Assembly: GCA_016584495.1 (NCBI GenBank)
Contig: WAID01000014.1
Span: 62,001-126,000, forward strand
Length of the DNA stretch: 64,000 bases
Source: Celoporthe dispersa
Taxonomy: Eukaryota; Ascomycota; Sordariomycetes; Diaporthales; Cryphonectriaceae
Direction of reading: 5' to 3'
Of this stretch, positions 10,591-20,484 are shown in pieces. Both the position numbers and the translations under genes were made by a program. The notes below the pieces were generated by a model. The model searched no databases. It was not told where the DNA came from and worked only from the letters and a program-made list of their open reading frames with translations. Positions within the stretch are counted from its first letter, which is position 1. Every line of letters starts with the position of its first letter.

Positions 10591-12447
10591 ATGCCTCACC
10601 ATGATCATCGCAGAGGCCATGCCCAAGATGGACGACGACCAGCCCAGGCCGACCATCACGTCGACGATGATGCGTTCCCGACCTACCAGCTCACCATCCT
10701 TGCGATATGTCGCTTCTCGGAGCCCATCGCGTTCAACTCCATCCTGGCGTACACATACGTGATGGTCCAGGACCTCAACGGGAACGACGTCAACGCGTCT
10801 TTCTATGCAGGCCTGCTCGTCTCCGCGTACGCCGTCGCCGAGGCCCTCACTGCCATGATGTGGGGCGCGATATCAGATCGCTACGGGCGCAAACCAGTGG
10901 TCCTGTTTGGTCTCTGCGGCGTGGCCATCTCGAGCCTGCTGTTCGGCCTAGCCAAGAAGTACTGGGTGGCCCTGCTGGCCAGATTCGTCGGGGGCTCTCT
11001 CAACGGCAACGTCTCTGTGATGCAGACCATGGTGGCCGAGATGGTCATGGACAAGCCGCAGCACGAGCCCAGGGCCTATGCTGTGCAGCCGTTTGTGTGG
11101 TTCCTGGGCTCCATCATCGGCTCTGCCATGGGCGGTTTCCTTGCCCAGCCAGCCAGGTTCTACCCCGACATCTTTCCAGAGGATGGCCTGTTTGGTCAGT
11201 ATCCATATCTCCTCCCTAATCTGGTGGCTGTTGCCGTCATTGTCGCCGCGGTCATCCAGGGTATCTTTTTTCTTGATGAGACCAACCCGCGCTTCACCAA
11301 GAAGAAGGATATCGTCACCGCACAGAAGAAGAAGAGGCCCCATCATCAGCCTCCTGGCACAGCTGGCAACGAAGGCGGCGACGGCGACGGCGACGACAAT
11401 GTTGACGACGATGACGAGACTACTCCTCTTGTCCGCGCCGCCAGCCAGTCAAAGTCCATCACCGAGAGCATGCGGCAGGTCGGTCCATTCTTCAGTGAGG
11501 AGGGACTGCCGACTGCTGCTGACCAGCGGTTCGATCTTCGTCGCAACTCCTTTGGCACCATCCACTCCATCAGCCTCCGTCCAGACCTCCACGACCTATC
11601 ACAGGAGGCACGAGGTCCACAAGACCACCAGTCGGCTCACAGTACTCATGATAAGACCACCCAAGGGGCGTTCAATACTTCCGTCATCATGCTCATCATC
11701 ACCCTCGTGATAGCTGCCTTCCACCAGATGGGCTTTGGTGCCATCCTGCCTATTTATCTTCTAGACTCTCCCTCCTACAATGCCTCGAGCACCACTGCCA
11801 CCACCACCACCACTGCTGCTGCTACTGCTGCTGCCTTTCACACCGTCGACGGGTCTCATCCGCGTCTTGATCTAGTAGGAGGCATGGGGTTCAGTCTTCA
11901 CGATGTCGGTGGCTATCTGGCTGTCAACGGTTTCGTCGCCCTGTTTTGTCAAGGTGTCATCTTCCCATTCTTTGTCGAGAGGGCTGGCGTCTGGCTTTCC
12001 TTCCTCCTGCCCACATTGATCTATCCCATCTGCTACTTCATCATGCCTTTTCTCTCCCTCCTTCGGACTGACACCGCTACCCCCGAGGAGTCCTGGCTTT
12101 TACCAGCTGGCATCTACGCCTCCATGTTCCTGCAGAACCTCCTCGGCATCATCGCCACGCCCTGCGCCCTCATCCTGCTCAAGAACGCCACACCCTCCCC
12201 GCTCGTCCTCGGGCGGGTCAACGGCCTTGCCATGAGCGCAGTCTGCGCCGCCCGAACAGTCAGCTCACCACTGGTGGGCGTTGTCTACGATTTCGGCGGG
12301 AGCGCGGCGGCCTGGGGTAGCTGTGGTGCCGTCGCCGTCCTGGGTGCTATCCAGCTGTGGTGGGTGCCCAGGGGGGAAACATGGCCGGGACGGGCGACGC
12401 GGAGGTTCATGTCGAGAATGTGCTTGTGGGTCATGCACCTGCGATAG
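10591..12447 (+). CDS. MFS transporter, 12-helix, fungal drug/metabolite type
   Basis: A single uninterrupted frame of 618 residues starting at ATG 10591; upstream in-frame codons are not ATG. The first helix region reads ICRFSEPIAFNSILAYTY, followed by the major facilitator motif A, GAISDRYGRKPVV, between helices 2 and 3. A long central acidic loop (about residues 240-370) with poly-Asp and Ser/His-rich sequence separates the two six-helix halves, and a Thr/Ala-rich low-complexity extracellular loop follows helix 7. It is presumably a proton-linked exporter or importer in the plasma or vacuolar membrane; the substrate cannot be read from sequence. A paralogue of the same subfamily lies at 46528-48286. 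No frame break. Confidence 0.88.
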   Translation: MPHHDHRRGHAQDGRRPAQADHHVDDDAFPTYQLTILAICRFSEPIAFNSILAYTYVMVQDLNGNDVNASFYAGLLVSAYAVAEALTAMMWGAISDRYGRKPVVLFGLCGVAISSLLFGLAKKYWVALLARFVGGSLNGNVSVMQTMVAEMVMDKPQHEPRAYAVQPFVWFLGSIIGSAMGGFLAQPARFYPDIFPEDGLFGQYPYLLPNLVAVAVIVAAVIQGIFFLDETNPRFTKKKDIVTAQKKKRPHHQPPGTAGNEGGDGDGDDNVDDDDETTPLVRAASQSKSITESMRQVGPFFSEEGLPTAADQRFDLRRNSFGTIHSISLRPDLHDLSQEARGPQDHQSAHSTHDKTTQGAFNTSVIMLIITLVIAAFHQMGFGAILPIYLLDSPSYNASSTTATTTTTAAATAAAFHTVDGSHPRLDLVGGMGFSLHDVGGYLAVNGFVALFCQGVIFPFFVERAGVWLSFLLPTLIYPICYFIMPFLSLLRTDTATPEESWLLPAGIYASMFLQNLLGIIATPCALILLKNATPSPLVLGRVNGLAMSAVCAARTVSSPLVGVVYDFGGSAAAWGSCGAVAVLGAIQLWWVPRGETWPGRATRRFMSRMCLWVMHLR

Positions 12448-12734
12448 GAGAAAGCGCCATCTCAGACGAGAGCGAGGCGGGGGACGACGACGACGACGAT
12501 GGAGATGGGAACAGAGCATGACGGAGCGGCAAGTCAGCACTTCTCAGGTCCATCCGCCATCTTGTGTACATAGTTCATGAACAAACCAGAGCAATTATTG
12601 GAAAGTGTTTCTCACTAATTCAGCAATGTGGGCGAGGGCTGGAAGAAGGAAGGAGGAAGACACAATATCATCATGCTGTCTCTAATATAATATATCACTG
12701 CTGACAAACCTTTGTACCGGGAAAATTTCAAAGG

Positions 12735-13857
12735 TCAGACTGGACACTCATTAATTCGTGCGTCGTCAAAGAGACTCTTGGGCCCAAGAAACGAGATTCT
12801 ACCGTCCTCCCGTTCATACTTGGCGAGAGGGATCCCGCGAACGTCTCCTCCGTCCTGTGGATCCACGAGGCCCCTCTTCACCTTGCTGAGGAAACTTTCG
12901 ACCTGTCCCACGAAATCACCAGCGTCTACAGCGCTTGTGATGTGTCCACAGGCCAGCCGGACCCTATCCTCAGCAGAGCCGGCCGCGTTCCAGCTGCTGA
13001 TGAGATCTCTCAGCTTGAACAGGGTCGAGGTGTAGCTGTGGAGGTTGCCCCCGCCGGGTGGGAAAATGATCGGGGCCCACTCATACATTGTATCGCCGAC
13101 GAAGACAACCCGCTCTTGGGGGTCCCATATAGCGACCTCATCTGGTGTATGGCCGGGGGTGTGATATATGACCAGCCCGAGATCATGGGACTCCCTGCCA
13201 TCGTCATGTCTCATTATCTCTCCATCGCCCGCCCAGTGTGTGACTGTGTATTTTGGCGTGTCCATCCCGACGAAGCGACAGAGCGAGCTGCTGGGCAGGT
13301 CATCTTCAATGAAGCCCTTGTCGTTTGAGCTGGCCCATATCGAAGACCTGGGAGCATCGGTAAATTGCTCTATACCGCCTTTTTTTTCGAAGAAGAGGGC
13401 GTTGTGTCGACATATCCTGTCAGCTCATGTGGTTTCCTCGAGCTATACATAATAACAATAATACATGCGTCAACATAAAGACACATGGACAAGAGTGCTC
13501 ACCGATATGATCATAGTGGCAGTGCGTACACACCACGGCATAGCGTCTTCGCCCTTCAGGATTCAGCGGCTGCCCGTCGTTGTCCTCGACTGGATAGGTC
13601 TCGATGAAGCGGCGGAGTGATCTCAGCTCGACGGACGAGTCCCTCGCCGCACCACCGCAGCCAGTGTCGATAAGGATGATGACAGAGGTGTAAACCTTTG
13701 CATATATGAAGGGGTGCTCCCTCCACTGGTCATCTTCAACAATGAGGAAGGTCGTCGGGTTGAGCCGCGTGCAGGTAAAACAGGTCGACGGTGGCTCGGT
13801 GCGTGGTTTCCCCTCGGCTGCAGCGTGGCCAGCCATGTCGATTTCTGCCGACGTCAT
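12735..13857 (-). CDS. Metallo-beta-lactamase-fold hydrolase
   Basis: Exons 13857-13503 and 13378-12735 join across a 124-nt intron (13379-13502, GTGAGC donor, acceptor in AAAAAAAAG). They sum to 999 nt, 332 residues. The joined sequence restores the hallmark metal site THCHYDHIGG (HxHxDH), with IDTGCGG before it and later H in HTPGHTPDEV, D in VVFVGDTMYEW and H in LACGHIT. These are the zinc ligands of the metallo-beta-lactamase superfamily. Members include glyoxalase II-like thiolesterases and lactonases; the substrate here is unknown. The acceptor AG directly follows an A8 run, with the pyrimidine tract lying before it, which is unusual. The start at 13857 is the first ATG in frame (another at residue 8). 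Confidence 0.87.
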
Positions 13858-15207
13858 GGGGTAAATATTGCGAATGATGGCTTTTGAACAGGACGTGTTG
13901 GCGGAGCACTGCGATGGTCTGCAGGTGTGGAGAGTCAGCACCAGAGGCTTCTAGGATGGAGGAGGGCAGGTGCGTTAAGAAGCAGCGGCTGTCCAGAGGG
14001 AAGTAGCAGTTCCAGGGATCTCTGCAAGCGTGCGGGGCGTACTTGCCCCCCATCCACGGGCCGCAGGAGGTTTTGTGTGTATTTATTTGTTTATTTTTAT
14101 TTATTTTTTCTCTCTTCCCTCGCATTGTCCCTTTTGGTTTGTTGCAAGAGGTAAGGTTACAAGTTGAAAGACTGAAATTATGAATAAAATGCATTACTTT
14201 TGGTGTGCTCAAGCACTTGAACCGGCGACCCGACTGCCCGCGCCTGTTGTTGATTCTTTCCCTTTTTCTTTTTTCCCCCCTTCTTCATCTTTTTGTTTGT
14301 ACTGTCTCTCTATCTACCTGTGAACGTCTACTACAGTTCTATTGCTACTTAACACGTCTGAATAGGTCTTTCTGCTGAACCGTTATATCTGAAACCGTGT
14401 GTCCATTGTCCATAATGCCTTGCCTGAGAGTAGCACAGTCACTTTCATTTTGATACTTCTTCCACTTTTGCGCTGAATCCCCTGAGCTCGAACCAACTCC
14501 AAAGTTCTTCCTGGGTGTAACAGGTCTGTGAAACAATCAAGAAGCCAGCAGTCATTACTGATTCTGATACCAAAGTCACTGTTATAAGAGACCGGGTTCC
14601 CGAGTTCGCGGGTGCGGCCGGCGCCAAGTAACACGCCTGGAGAGAATCCGACCGGAGGTTTCCAGGCCATCGGGTTTTCTTACTTACAATGCTCCGCATC
14701 AAGTAACCACGTCTCTGCTGAGAATGTCGTCGTTCGTTCGGCTATTCGGATTCTTGAGAGAGAGAGAGGCAATGCGACGAAGTCAGGACATGCATAAGAA
14801 CAGGCCTACGAGTTCCAGTTCCAACCCAGGCTCCCGACATGATCGTCAAGCGCATAGCAGAGCTCAACATACTATGGTATACATACCGAACCATTTCCGA
14901 GAATGGTCCTCGAGCCGGCTCGAATACCTGGGCGGCCAGGGGGTGCCCCTGCAGCCAGCAAGTATCGATGACGCCGTCTTCATGTACGTCTGAGCCTAGG
15001 CACAACGTTCAGCTATGGATTTAAATTACAGGCAGCACCTCATTCACCTGAAGGCATGGTCATGGGATCTCTTTTCCCAGACCCGAACGCTTTTTCACTC
15101 TGATTGCGGCTCGTATACCACCACTTTGGTAAGCAAAAAATCACTGCAGATTTTGAGCCTTTGCTACCTTAGTTAGGACTTGCGCTCAGGTGTGTGCCAT
15201 CGCAGCC
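13858..15207. other. divergent intergenic region
   Basis: Region between the metallo-hydrolase and the NADH dehydrogenase-like gene. It contains a T-rich stretch near 14080-14110. Short frames are present but none resembles a known protein, and no tRNA-like T-arm was found. An unrecognised upstream exon of the dehydrogenase could lie here. Confidence 0.55.
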
Positions 15208-16674
15208 ATGCCGTATGTAGCCAAGCAGGCCAACAGGAAAGAGGTGGTCATCGTGGGATCCGGTTGGGCGGGAGCCACGCTATCAACCGCTCTGGATGAG
15301 CGCAAATTCAAGATCACCATTGTCTCTCCTGAGGAGACAACTCCCTACACGCCGCTGCTGGCGAGCGCCGCTTGCGGTCTCTACGATTTTAGGTTTGTAC
15401 ATCTAATTATACAAATCTATCAGAAGGAGAAAAGAAGAAGAAAGGAAAACAGAAAAACGTCACCTAGGACAAGCTCTGACCGGCCGTAGTATTGTGGAAA
15501 CCTCGATTCGCCACCAGACTCGAGATCTTCGCTACATCAAAGCCAGAGTTGAGGACGTTGATTTCGGCTCCAAGACCTGCAGGTGCCTGCCAGCCTTCGA
15601 CAAGGTGGCCGACACCGCACCACAGCAGTTCAACCTGCCCTATGACTACCTCATTCTCGCCCCAGGATGTACCAATAACACATTCGGCACACCTGGTGTG
15701 GCGGAGAACGCAATGTTTGTGCGCACAGCACGGGATGCCAAGGCCATTCAAGCTCGCGTCCGTGACTGCTTTGAAATGGCTTCAATTCCTGGTCTGTCAG
15801 GACACCAGAGTAAGCACTTACTCACTCCAGAGCCGCCCGTGTCTGTTTTCCGATATCGCAGGCCGGTGTGGTACTGATCACTCAGCATGTAGTCCGAGAT
15901 ATCCTCCACTTTGTGATAGTCGGAGCGGGACCTACTGGTGTCGAGATATCAAGTGAGCTCTCCGATCTCTTCCACGGAGATTTCGCCAGGCTGTATCCAC
16001 ATGTCAAAAAATATGTGCGCATCTCGATACACGACATTGCACCAAGCGTGTTGGGCGGCTTTGACCAGCACCTTCAGGAGTATGCCATGGACAGCTTCGA
16101 CAAGAGAGACGTCGAAGTGGTCACCGGCAGCCATATCGAAAAGGTGGACAGCAAGGCCATCCACACCAGGGAGATGGGCAGGATACCCTGTGGTGCGGTG
16201 ATCTGGAGCACTGGAAACAAGGTCACGCCGCTTGTGGAGAGGCTCGAGTGCAAGAAGGCCGAGAACGGGCTACCACGGATGCTGACGGACGAGTTCCTCC
16301 GGCTGAAGGACAAGAAGGACGGCACCATTTCCGATGTCTTCGCTCTCGGTGATGCTGCAGATATCGAGGGCTCAAGTCTGCCGACAACCGCAGAGGTTGC
16401 TTGTCAGAAAGGTAACTGGCTTGCAGCGGCAATCAACGAGCAGTTTGAGGACGGAAGGGTCGGCGCTTTCGAATACAAACAAGCACCAATTGTCGCGTAC
16501 CTAGGTCATAGTGACGGTGTCATTGCCGGGAAGAGTGACTACACCGGAGCGGAAGCCTGGGTGGCGTGGAGGAGCAAGAACTTCCTGTGGACGCGGACAT
16601 GGAGACAGCGAGTCTTGGTGGTCATCAGCTGGGTGCTAGATCGGTTGACCGGCAGGACAATCGCTCCAAGATAG
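15208..16674 (+). CDS. Type II (alternative) NADH:ubiquinone oxidoreductase-like flavoprotein
   Basis: Three exons (15208-15392, 15490-15809, 15893-16674) sum to 1287 nt, 428 residues. Introns 15393-15489 and 15810-15892 have GTTTGT/GTAG and GTAAGC/TGTAG borders. Two Rossmann dinucleotide folds are clear: VVIVGSGWAGATLST near the N-terminus (FAD) and HFVIVGAGPTGVEISSEL mid-protein (NADH). They are followed by AVIWSTGNKV and the FAD-contact motif FALGDAA. The C-terminal APIVAYLGHSDGVI and a terminal Trp/Leu-rich helix fit membrane-attached NDE/NDI proteins. It would oxidise NADH and reduce quinone without proton pumping. At 428 residues it is shorter than the usual fungal enzymes (about 500-600) and shows no mitochondrial presequence from this start, so either an N-terminal exon is missed or it is a short-form relative. 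Confidence 0.87.
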
Positions 16675-16860
16675 TTGTCTACCATACGTATGCCGCGGTA
16701 GCTTCAGATACACGTTAGTTCAAGCAAGGCATAGGAGGAAAAAAGAAAAAAAGAAAAAGTATATTAGTCTCTAGAGTTCTCGTGGCTCCGTCGTGAGCCT
16801 TCATTGTATGCACCGCTGCGCAGATACTACCAAACCTCTAGTTACGATATTAACAGCTGA

Positions 16861-18255
16861 TCATTCGCCCACCACTAGAAAGAGAAGCTCTGGGTTGGAA
16901 TCTTTGATAACTCCTGCGGCATTTGCGGTCGCGTTGTTGAGATCTGAGCCGGTCGGGTTGGTGTCATCATACGCAAAGGCGTATCCCATGCCATCGTATT
17001 GGTTCTCGTGTACGAGCCGGGCGTAGTGGTTGGTGTGTTCAGCCATGTAGTAGTGCTCGGAGGTAACGTTTGCATTTGGTTGGAGTTGGCCGTACTGAAT
17101 GAGGAGCGTGCTTCGTTGAAAGGCAGCGCATAGTCGAGGTACAATCTCAGCCTGGGTCCGCTCGCTGTTACTTCCATTGACACGAAAGGGACTGCCCTCC
17201 TCTTGTGTACAACCAAAGATCTGTGCAGTGGTCGGTTTGCCAAAGACGTATTCATTGCTGCCTTGGCGGCATACAAGCTGGTCATCGGCACTGATGTTGC
17301 AGGTCACCACCGTGCTGTCATCGACGCTGGAGGCGTCCGGGCTGGAGGAGGTACTGTCCTGGGTGTCGATCCTCAAGTCCACTTTCTTGAAAGCCTCCCA
17401 CACTTCTTCGACATAGAAATCGTAATACGTAGACAAGTTGTCGTCTGGATGCATGGCGAGGTACTGGCTGGGTGACAAGACGCGGATCAGTTTGTCACCT
17501 ACACGAACGCAGAGCTTTGACCAATTGTATTGGTCGGCCTGCGTCTGCTCCTCCAGGCCCTGGCAGACTGACGCTGTCGCGTTTGGGACGAGTCCATAGA
17601 CAGTGGTCGCGAGCCCTGTTTGTGACACCACCCTCATGCCTATGGGAATTGACACGGAATCTACGCTGGAGATGTCCGCGTAGAAATTGTCTTTGAGGTA
17701 TGTGAACTCCATAAATGAAAACGAGATGTTGTATTCCGGGAGGCCAGGGTTCGAAACGGATGGCTGTACGAATCCCGCGTTCGATCCGCCTCCTACCGTG
17801 CCAAACGCAAGTTGCTCTTCGGCTACGTAAATGCGACCACTGGCAGCGTAACTTGGTAAGGAAAGAGACGTGTTCTCACCAGGGGGCAGCCGAATCTCGT
17901 AGTTGTTGTCTTCGAGTGTGTAGTAGTAAGGGGCAGAGGTGTTCCCGTCCGGCTTGACCTTCCAAAAGAAAGAGCTGTCGCTTTCGTTGTATAGGACGTA
18001 GTAGTCCCCATTATCAGGATCTAAGGCGGTAACGTATGCGTAGAGTTGGTTCGGCCGGTTATTGTAGATGGTGACATCGAGTTCTGTGCCGGTCCTGGCC
18101 ACACTGTCCGAGTTTCGACGTAAAAGCAGATGGTCTGTGTCCATGGAAACGGTTTTGGTCTCAGGCCTGTGAATATTAGAGCCTGTCGAGAGACCAGGGA
18201 AAAGCAACAAAACTGAAGCCATGAGGCTCAATGCTGGAGCGAGCAAGGACCGCAT
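16861..18255 (-). CDS. Secreted GH64-type beta-1,3-glucanase
   Basis: An intronless 464-residue frame with an N-terminal signal peptide (MRSLLAPALSLMASVLLLFP). The body resembles GH64 laminaripentaose-producing glucanases with a thaumatin-like fold: early LDVTIYNNRPNQLYAYV, then RIYVAEEQLAFGTVGGG, the acidic segment FMEFTYLKDNFYADISSVD, and VSIPIGMRVVSQTG. Many N-glycosylation sequons and several cysteines fit an extracellular protein. It would cleave beta-1,3-glucan in its own wall, other fungi or oomycetes. The start is an ATG directly before the signal sequence. It is convergent with the NADH dehydrogenase gene 186 bp away. No frame break. Confidence 0.87.
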   Translation of the reverse strand: MRSLLAPALSLMASVLLLFPGLSTGSNIHRPETKTVSMDTDHLLLRRNSDSVARTGTELDVTIYNNRPNQLYAYVTALDPDNGDYYVLYNESDSSFFWKVKPDGNTSAPYYYTLEDNNYEIRLPPGENTSLSLPSYAASGRIYVAEEQLAFGTVGGGSNAGFVQPSVSNPGLPEYNISFSFMEFTYLKDNFYADISSVDSVSIPIGMRVVSQTGLATTVYGLVPNATASVCQGLEEQTQADQYNWSKLCVRVGDKLIRVLSPSQYLAMHPDDNLSTYYDFYVEEVWEAFKKVDLRIDTQDSTSSSPDASSVDDSTVVTCNISADDQLVCRQGSNEYVFGKPTTAQIFGCTQEEGSPFRVNGSNSERTQAEIVPRLCAAFQRSTLLIQYGQLQPNANVTSEHYYMAEHTNHYARLVHENQYDGMGYAFAYDDTNPTGSDLNNATANAAGVIKDSNPELLFLVVGE

Positions 18256-18931
18256 GGTGTAATTAGGAAAGTAAGCGATAATTAACTCGTTACTAGAACA
18301 ATGACAGAGAGAGAGAGAGAGAGGGGAAGGAAAGAGGGAGGGTGGCTGAAGGATATAATGTCGTCAAGGAGTCCGTTTTCCATTTATTCCCAAGACTTGG
18401 GTGCCCTAGAGAGAGAAGAATATATATATAGACACTCCCCCAGGGTTTGGCGAGAGGGCCTCTTGTGAGTCTTTGATCTTCAGACGTCCATATTAAGAGT
18501 GAATCAGACTCAGTTGTGACTAATTAGTAGTTGATGCGTCTGGCGTTTAGAGCAGCAAACAAGTCGATCACTGTGCACCGATGACCCCGTTGTGCTATGC
18601 AACACAAAATTTACTTGGGCGTATTCATCCAGCTCCACGGTAATTCGCAGCGAAGGGCGACGGACTGTAGACTGATTAATACTGACTTCAGGATGGCGGG
18701 AGAGCAAGCGACGTGTCCAGGCGAAGTTGGTGACGGAGGAGGAGGAGGATTCAGTCAGGTTAGGCTGCCACGCGTATAAATCCGTTCTCAGTAAGTATTT
18801 AGTAGTCATTGTGACCAATTATGTATACACATGCACCATCTAATTCACAAAGTTGATATAAAAAAGTAACCCTTGCTGATGACTTCGCTTCGCTTTGACC
18901 TTGCGTGCCCGGTCGTGACAGATTCCAGTCA
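18256..18931. other. GH64 promoter region and SDR 3' side
   Basis: Holds the GH64 upstream sequence, with a GA repeat at 18308-18323 and a TATA-like run at 18421-18430, then the 3' flank of the short-chain dehydrogenase. No further gene. Confidence 0.6.
18421..18430 (-). promoter_or_regulatory. TATA-like element upstream of GH64
   Basis: TATATATATA about 165-175 bases upstream of the GH64 start codon, a plausible distance for a core promoter with a leader. Assigned by position only. Confidence 0.35.
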
Positions 18932-20017
18932 TCACTTGGCATGCTGCCCATGGAGCTGTTCGCACCATTCCCAGAACTCCTTTGCCTTTCCATTCTCAAT
19001 TGCCTTCAAGATGCCAGCATTCGTGGATTTCTGCTGGAGCCGCCCGAAAGGCAACACGTATGCCCCGTTGTTCTCCAGACTAAGCTCGTCACAGAATCCC
19101 GCATACAGCATCGTGTAGGCACCCATCTGTGGTGGATAGAACGTCGGATTCAGGAATGTCATCAGCCAGCCCGGCTGGTGCTTCCAGACCGGCGATGTGA
19201 TCATGCCAGGGTTCTGCGCAACGCTGACGATGGCATCAGCCTTGCCCGCCTCGGTTTCGTGGCCCCACCTGCGAGCCCCCTCGACACCCAGAAGCCAGTT
19301 GCCCGCCTTGCTTGCTGCGTAGTCGCGCGATGCCGACTCTGACCCTGTCCCCTCAGCATTCATTTTGTTGAGGGCACCGAGGTCAACGCCCTCTTCTGGC
19401 GCGAACCTCTCAATGATGACGGACGCAGTCCAGACCACGCGTGTTGCGCCCGGCGGTGACGAAGACGCCGCAGCGCGGAGCTGAGGCAGCAGCTCCTGCG
19501 TGAAGAGCAGCGGTGCCACACAGTTCACCCCGATGTGACCCTCGATGCCCTGTTTGGTCTTGGTCCCAGCTGGGCTCCCGGCAATGCCCGCATTGTTCCA
19601 GAGCACATCCAGGCGCGACTCCCTCTCTGCGAAGAATGCGGCCGAGGCCCTGATGGTCGAGAGATCGTCGAGGTCGAGATGCATGTAGGTGATGCTTCCT
19701 GGCGGCCCAGCCGTGCTCTCGTCGTCCTTGGAGGCTGTCCGGTACTCCTCTGTGACCTCCGTGATGGCTGCCTGGGCACGCTCCTCCGACCTGCAGGCTA
19801 TGTAGATCTTTGCGCCCTTGGGGTACAGCAGCTTTAAGAGCGCCAGTCCAATGCCAGAGTTGCCCCCGGTAATGATAAACACCCGGCCATCCTGGCGCGG
19901 CACAAATGCCTCAGTGTAGGTCGGCTTCGGGGGGAACCACTGGTCCACGATATCAAGCACCTTGTCGCGAGACAGGTTACTGAAGAGGGTTGAAAAGTTG
20001 ATGAGGGTATTCGGCAT
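18932..20017 (-). CDS. Short-chain dehydrogenase/reductase (retinol dehydrogenase-like)
   Basis: A single 361-residue frame. Classical SDR motifs appear in order: cofactor loop FIITGGNSGIG (about residue 50), CRSEERA (basic residue suggesting NADP(H)), structural LWNNAGIAG, catalytic Ser region WTASVI, and the active-site RDYAASKAG (YxxxK). The approximately 40-residue N-terminal extension before the Rossmann fold and the long C-terminus fit the fungal WW-oxidoreductase/retinol dehydrogenase-like subgroup. Substrate unknown. It lies 467 bp downstream of an aldehyde dehydrogenase on the same strand, so an alcohol-to-aldehyde-to-acid pairing is conceivable but unproven. Confidence 0.9.
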   Translation of the reverse strand: MPNTLINFSTLFSNLSRDKVLDIVDQWFPPKPTYTEAFVPRQDGRVFIITGGNSGIGLALLKLLYPKGAKIYIACRSEERAQAAITEVTEEYRTASKDDESTAGPPGSITYMHLDLDDLSTIRASAAFFAERESRLDVLWNNAGIAGSPAGTKTKQGIEGHIGVNCVAPLLFTQELLPQLRAAASSSPPGATRVVWTASVIIERFAPEEGVDLGALNKMNAEGTGSESASRDYAASKAGNWLLGVEGARRWGHETEAGKADAIVSVAQNPGMITSPVWKHQPGWLMTFLNPTFYPPQMGAYTMLYAGFCDELSLENNGAYVLPFGRLQQKSTNAGILKAIENGKAKEFWEWCEQLHGQHAK

Positions 20018-20484
20018 GGTGAATATCGGTCGCGAGCCCGCTTGGGTGTGGAATCAACGGGGGCGGTACGTATCGCAGGGTACAGTTGTCGGTCTCGATA
20101 TGGTTTTCAGGGAGGGTCCGAGACCTTGTTACAGAGTTTCCCAGGTTCAATAGGCTGGGCCCACTCATCAGGATATAGTGATATCAGAGCAGATGATGAA
20201 TCGTGTTCGTTCCCAGCCAGGTTAGCCGTTTACTCCTTGCCATGTCAAGTCAATAACAGTGTGCTCGTATTGTACATAAAATTAAAGTACCCAGTAAGGT
20301 GGATCACGTTAAGAGCTTCACACACTAGTTTTCACCGATATGATCAGTTTAATTATGTTCTTGTCGCCTGCCGCACATCCAGAGCAGCCGATGAGCTACA
20401 GTGCAAATCTTGAGCGTCAGGCTACGTCCAATTACAGTACCTAGATAACCCAGGTAGAGATATTCAGTGCACGCAGGAGGCAGC
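20018..20484. other. intergenic spacer between ALDH and SDR genes
   Basis: AT-richer spacer containing the ALDH 3' flank and SDR promoter. No element recognised. Confidence 0.55.

Noticed and set aside
14580..14660. GC-rich segment with GGGTTCCCGAGTTCG that faintly resembles a tRNA T-arm
   Set aside because: No acceptor or anticodon stem could be folded around it.
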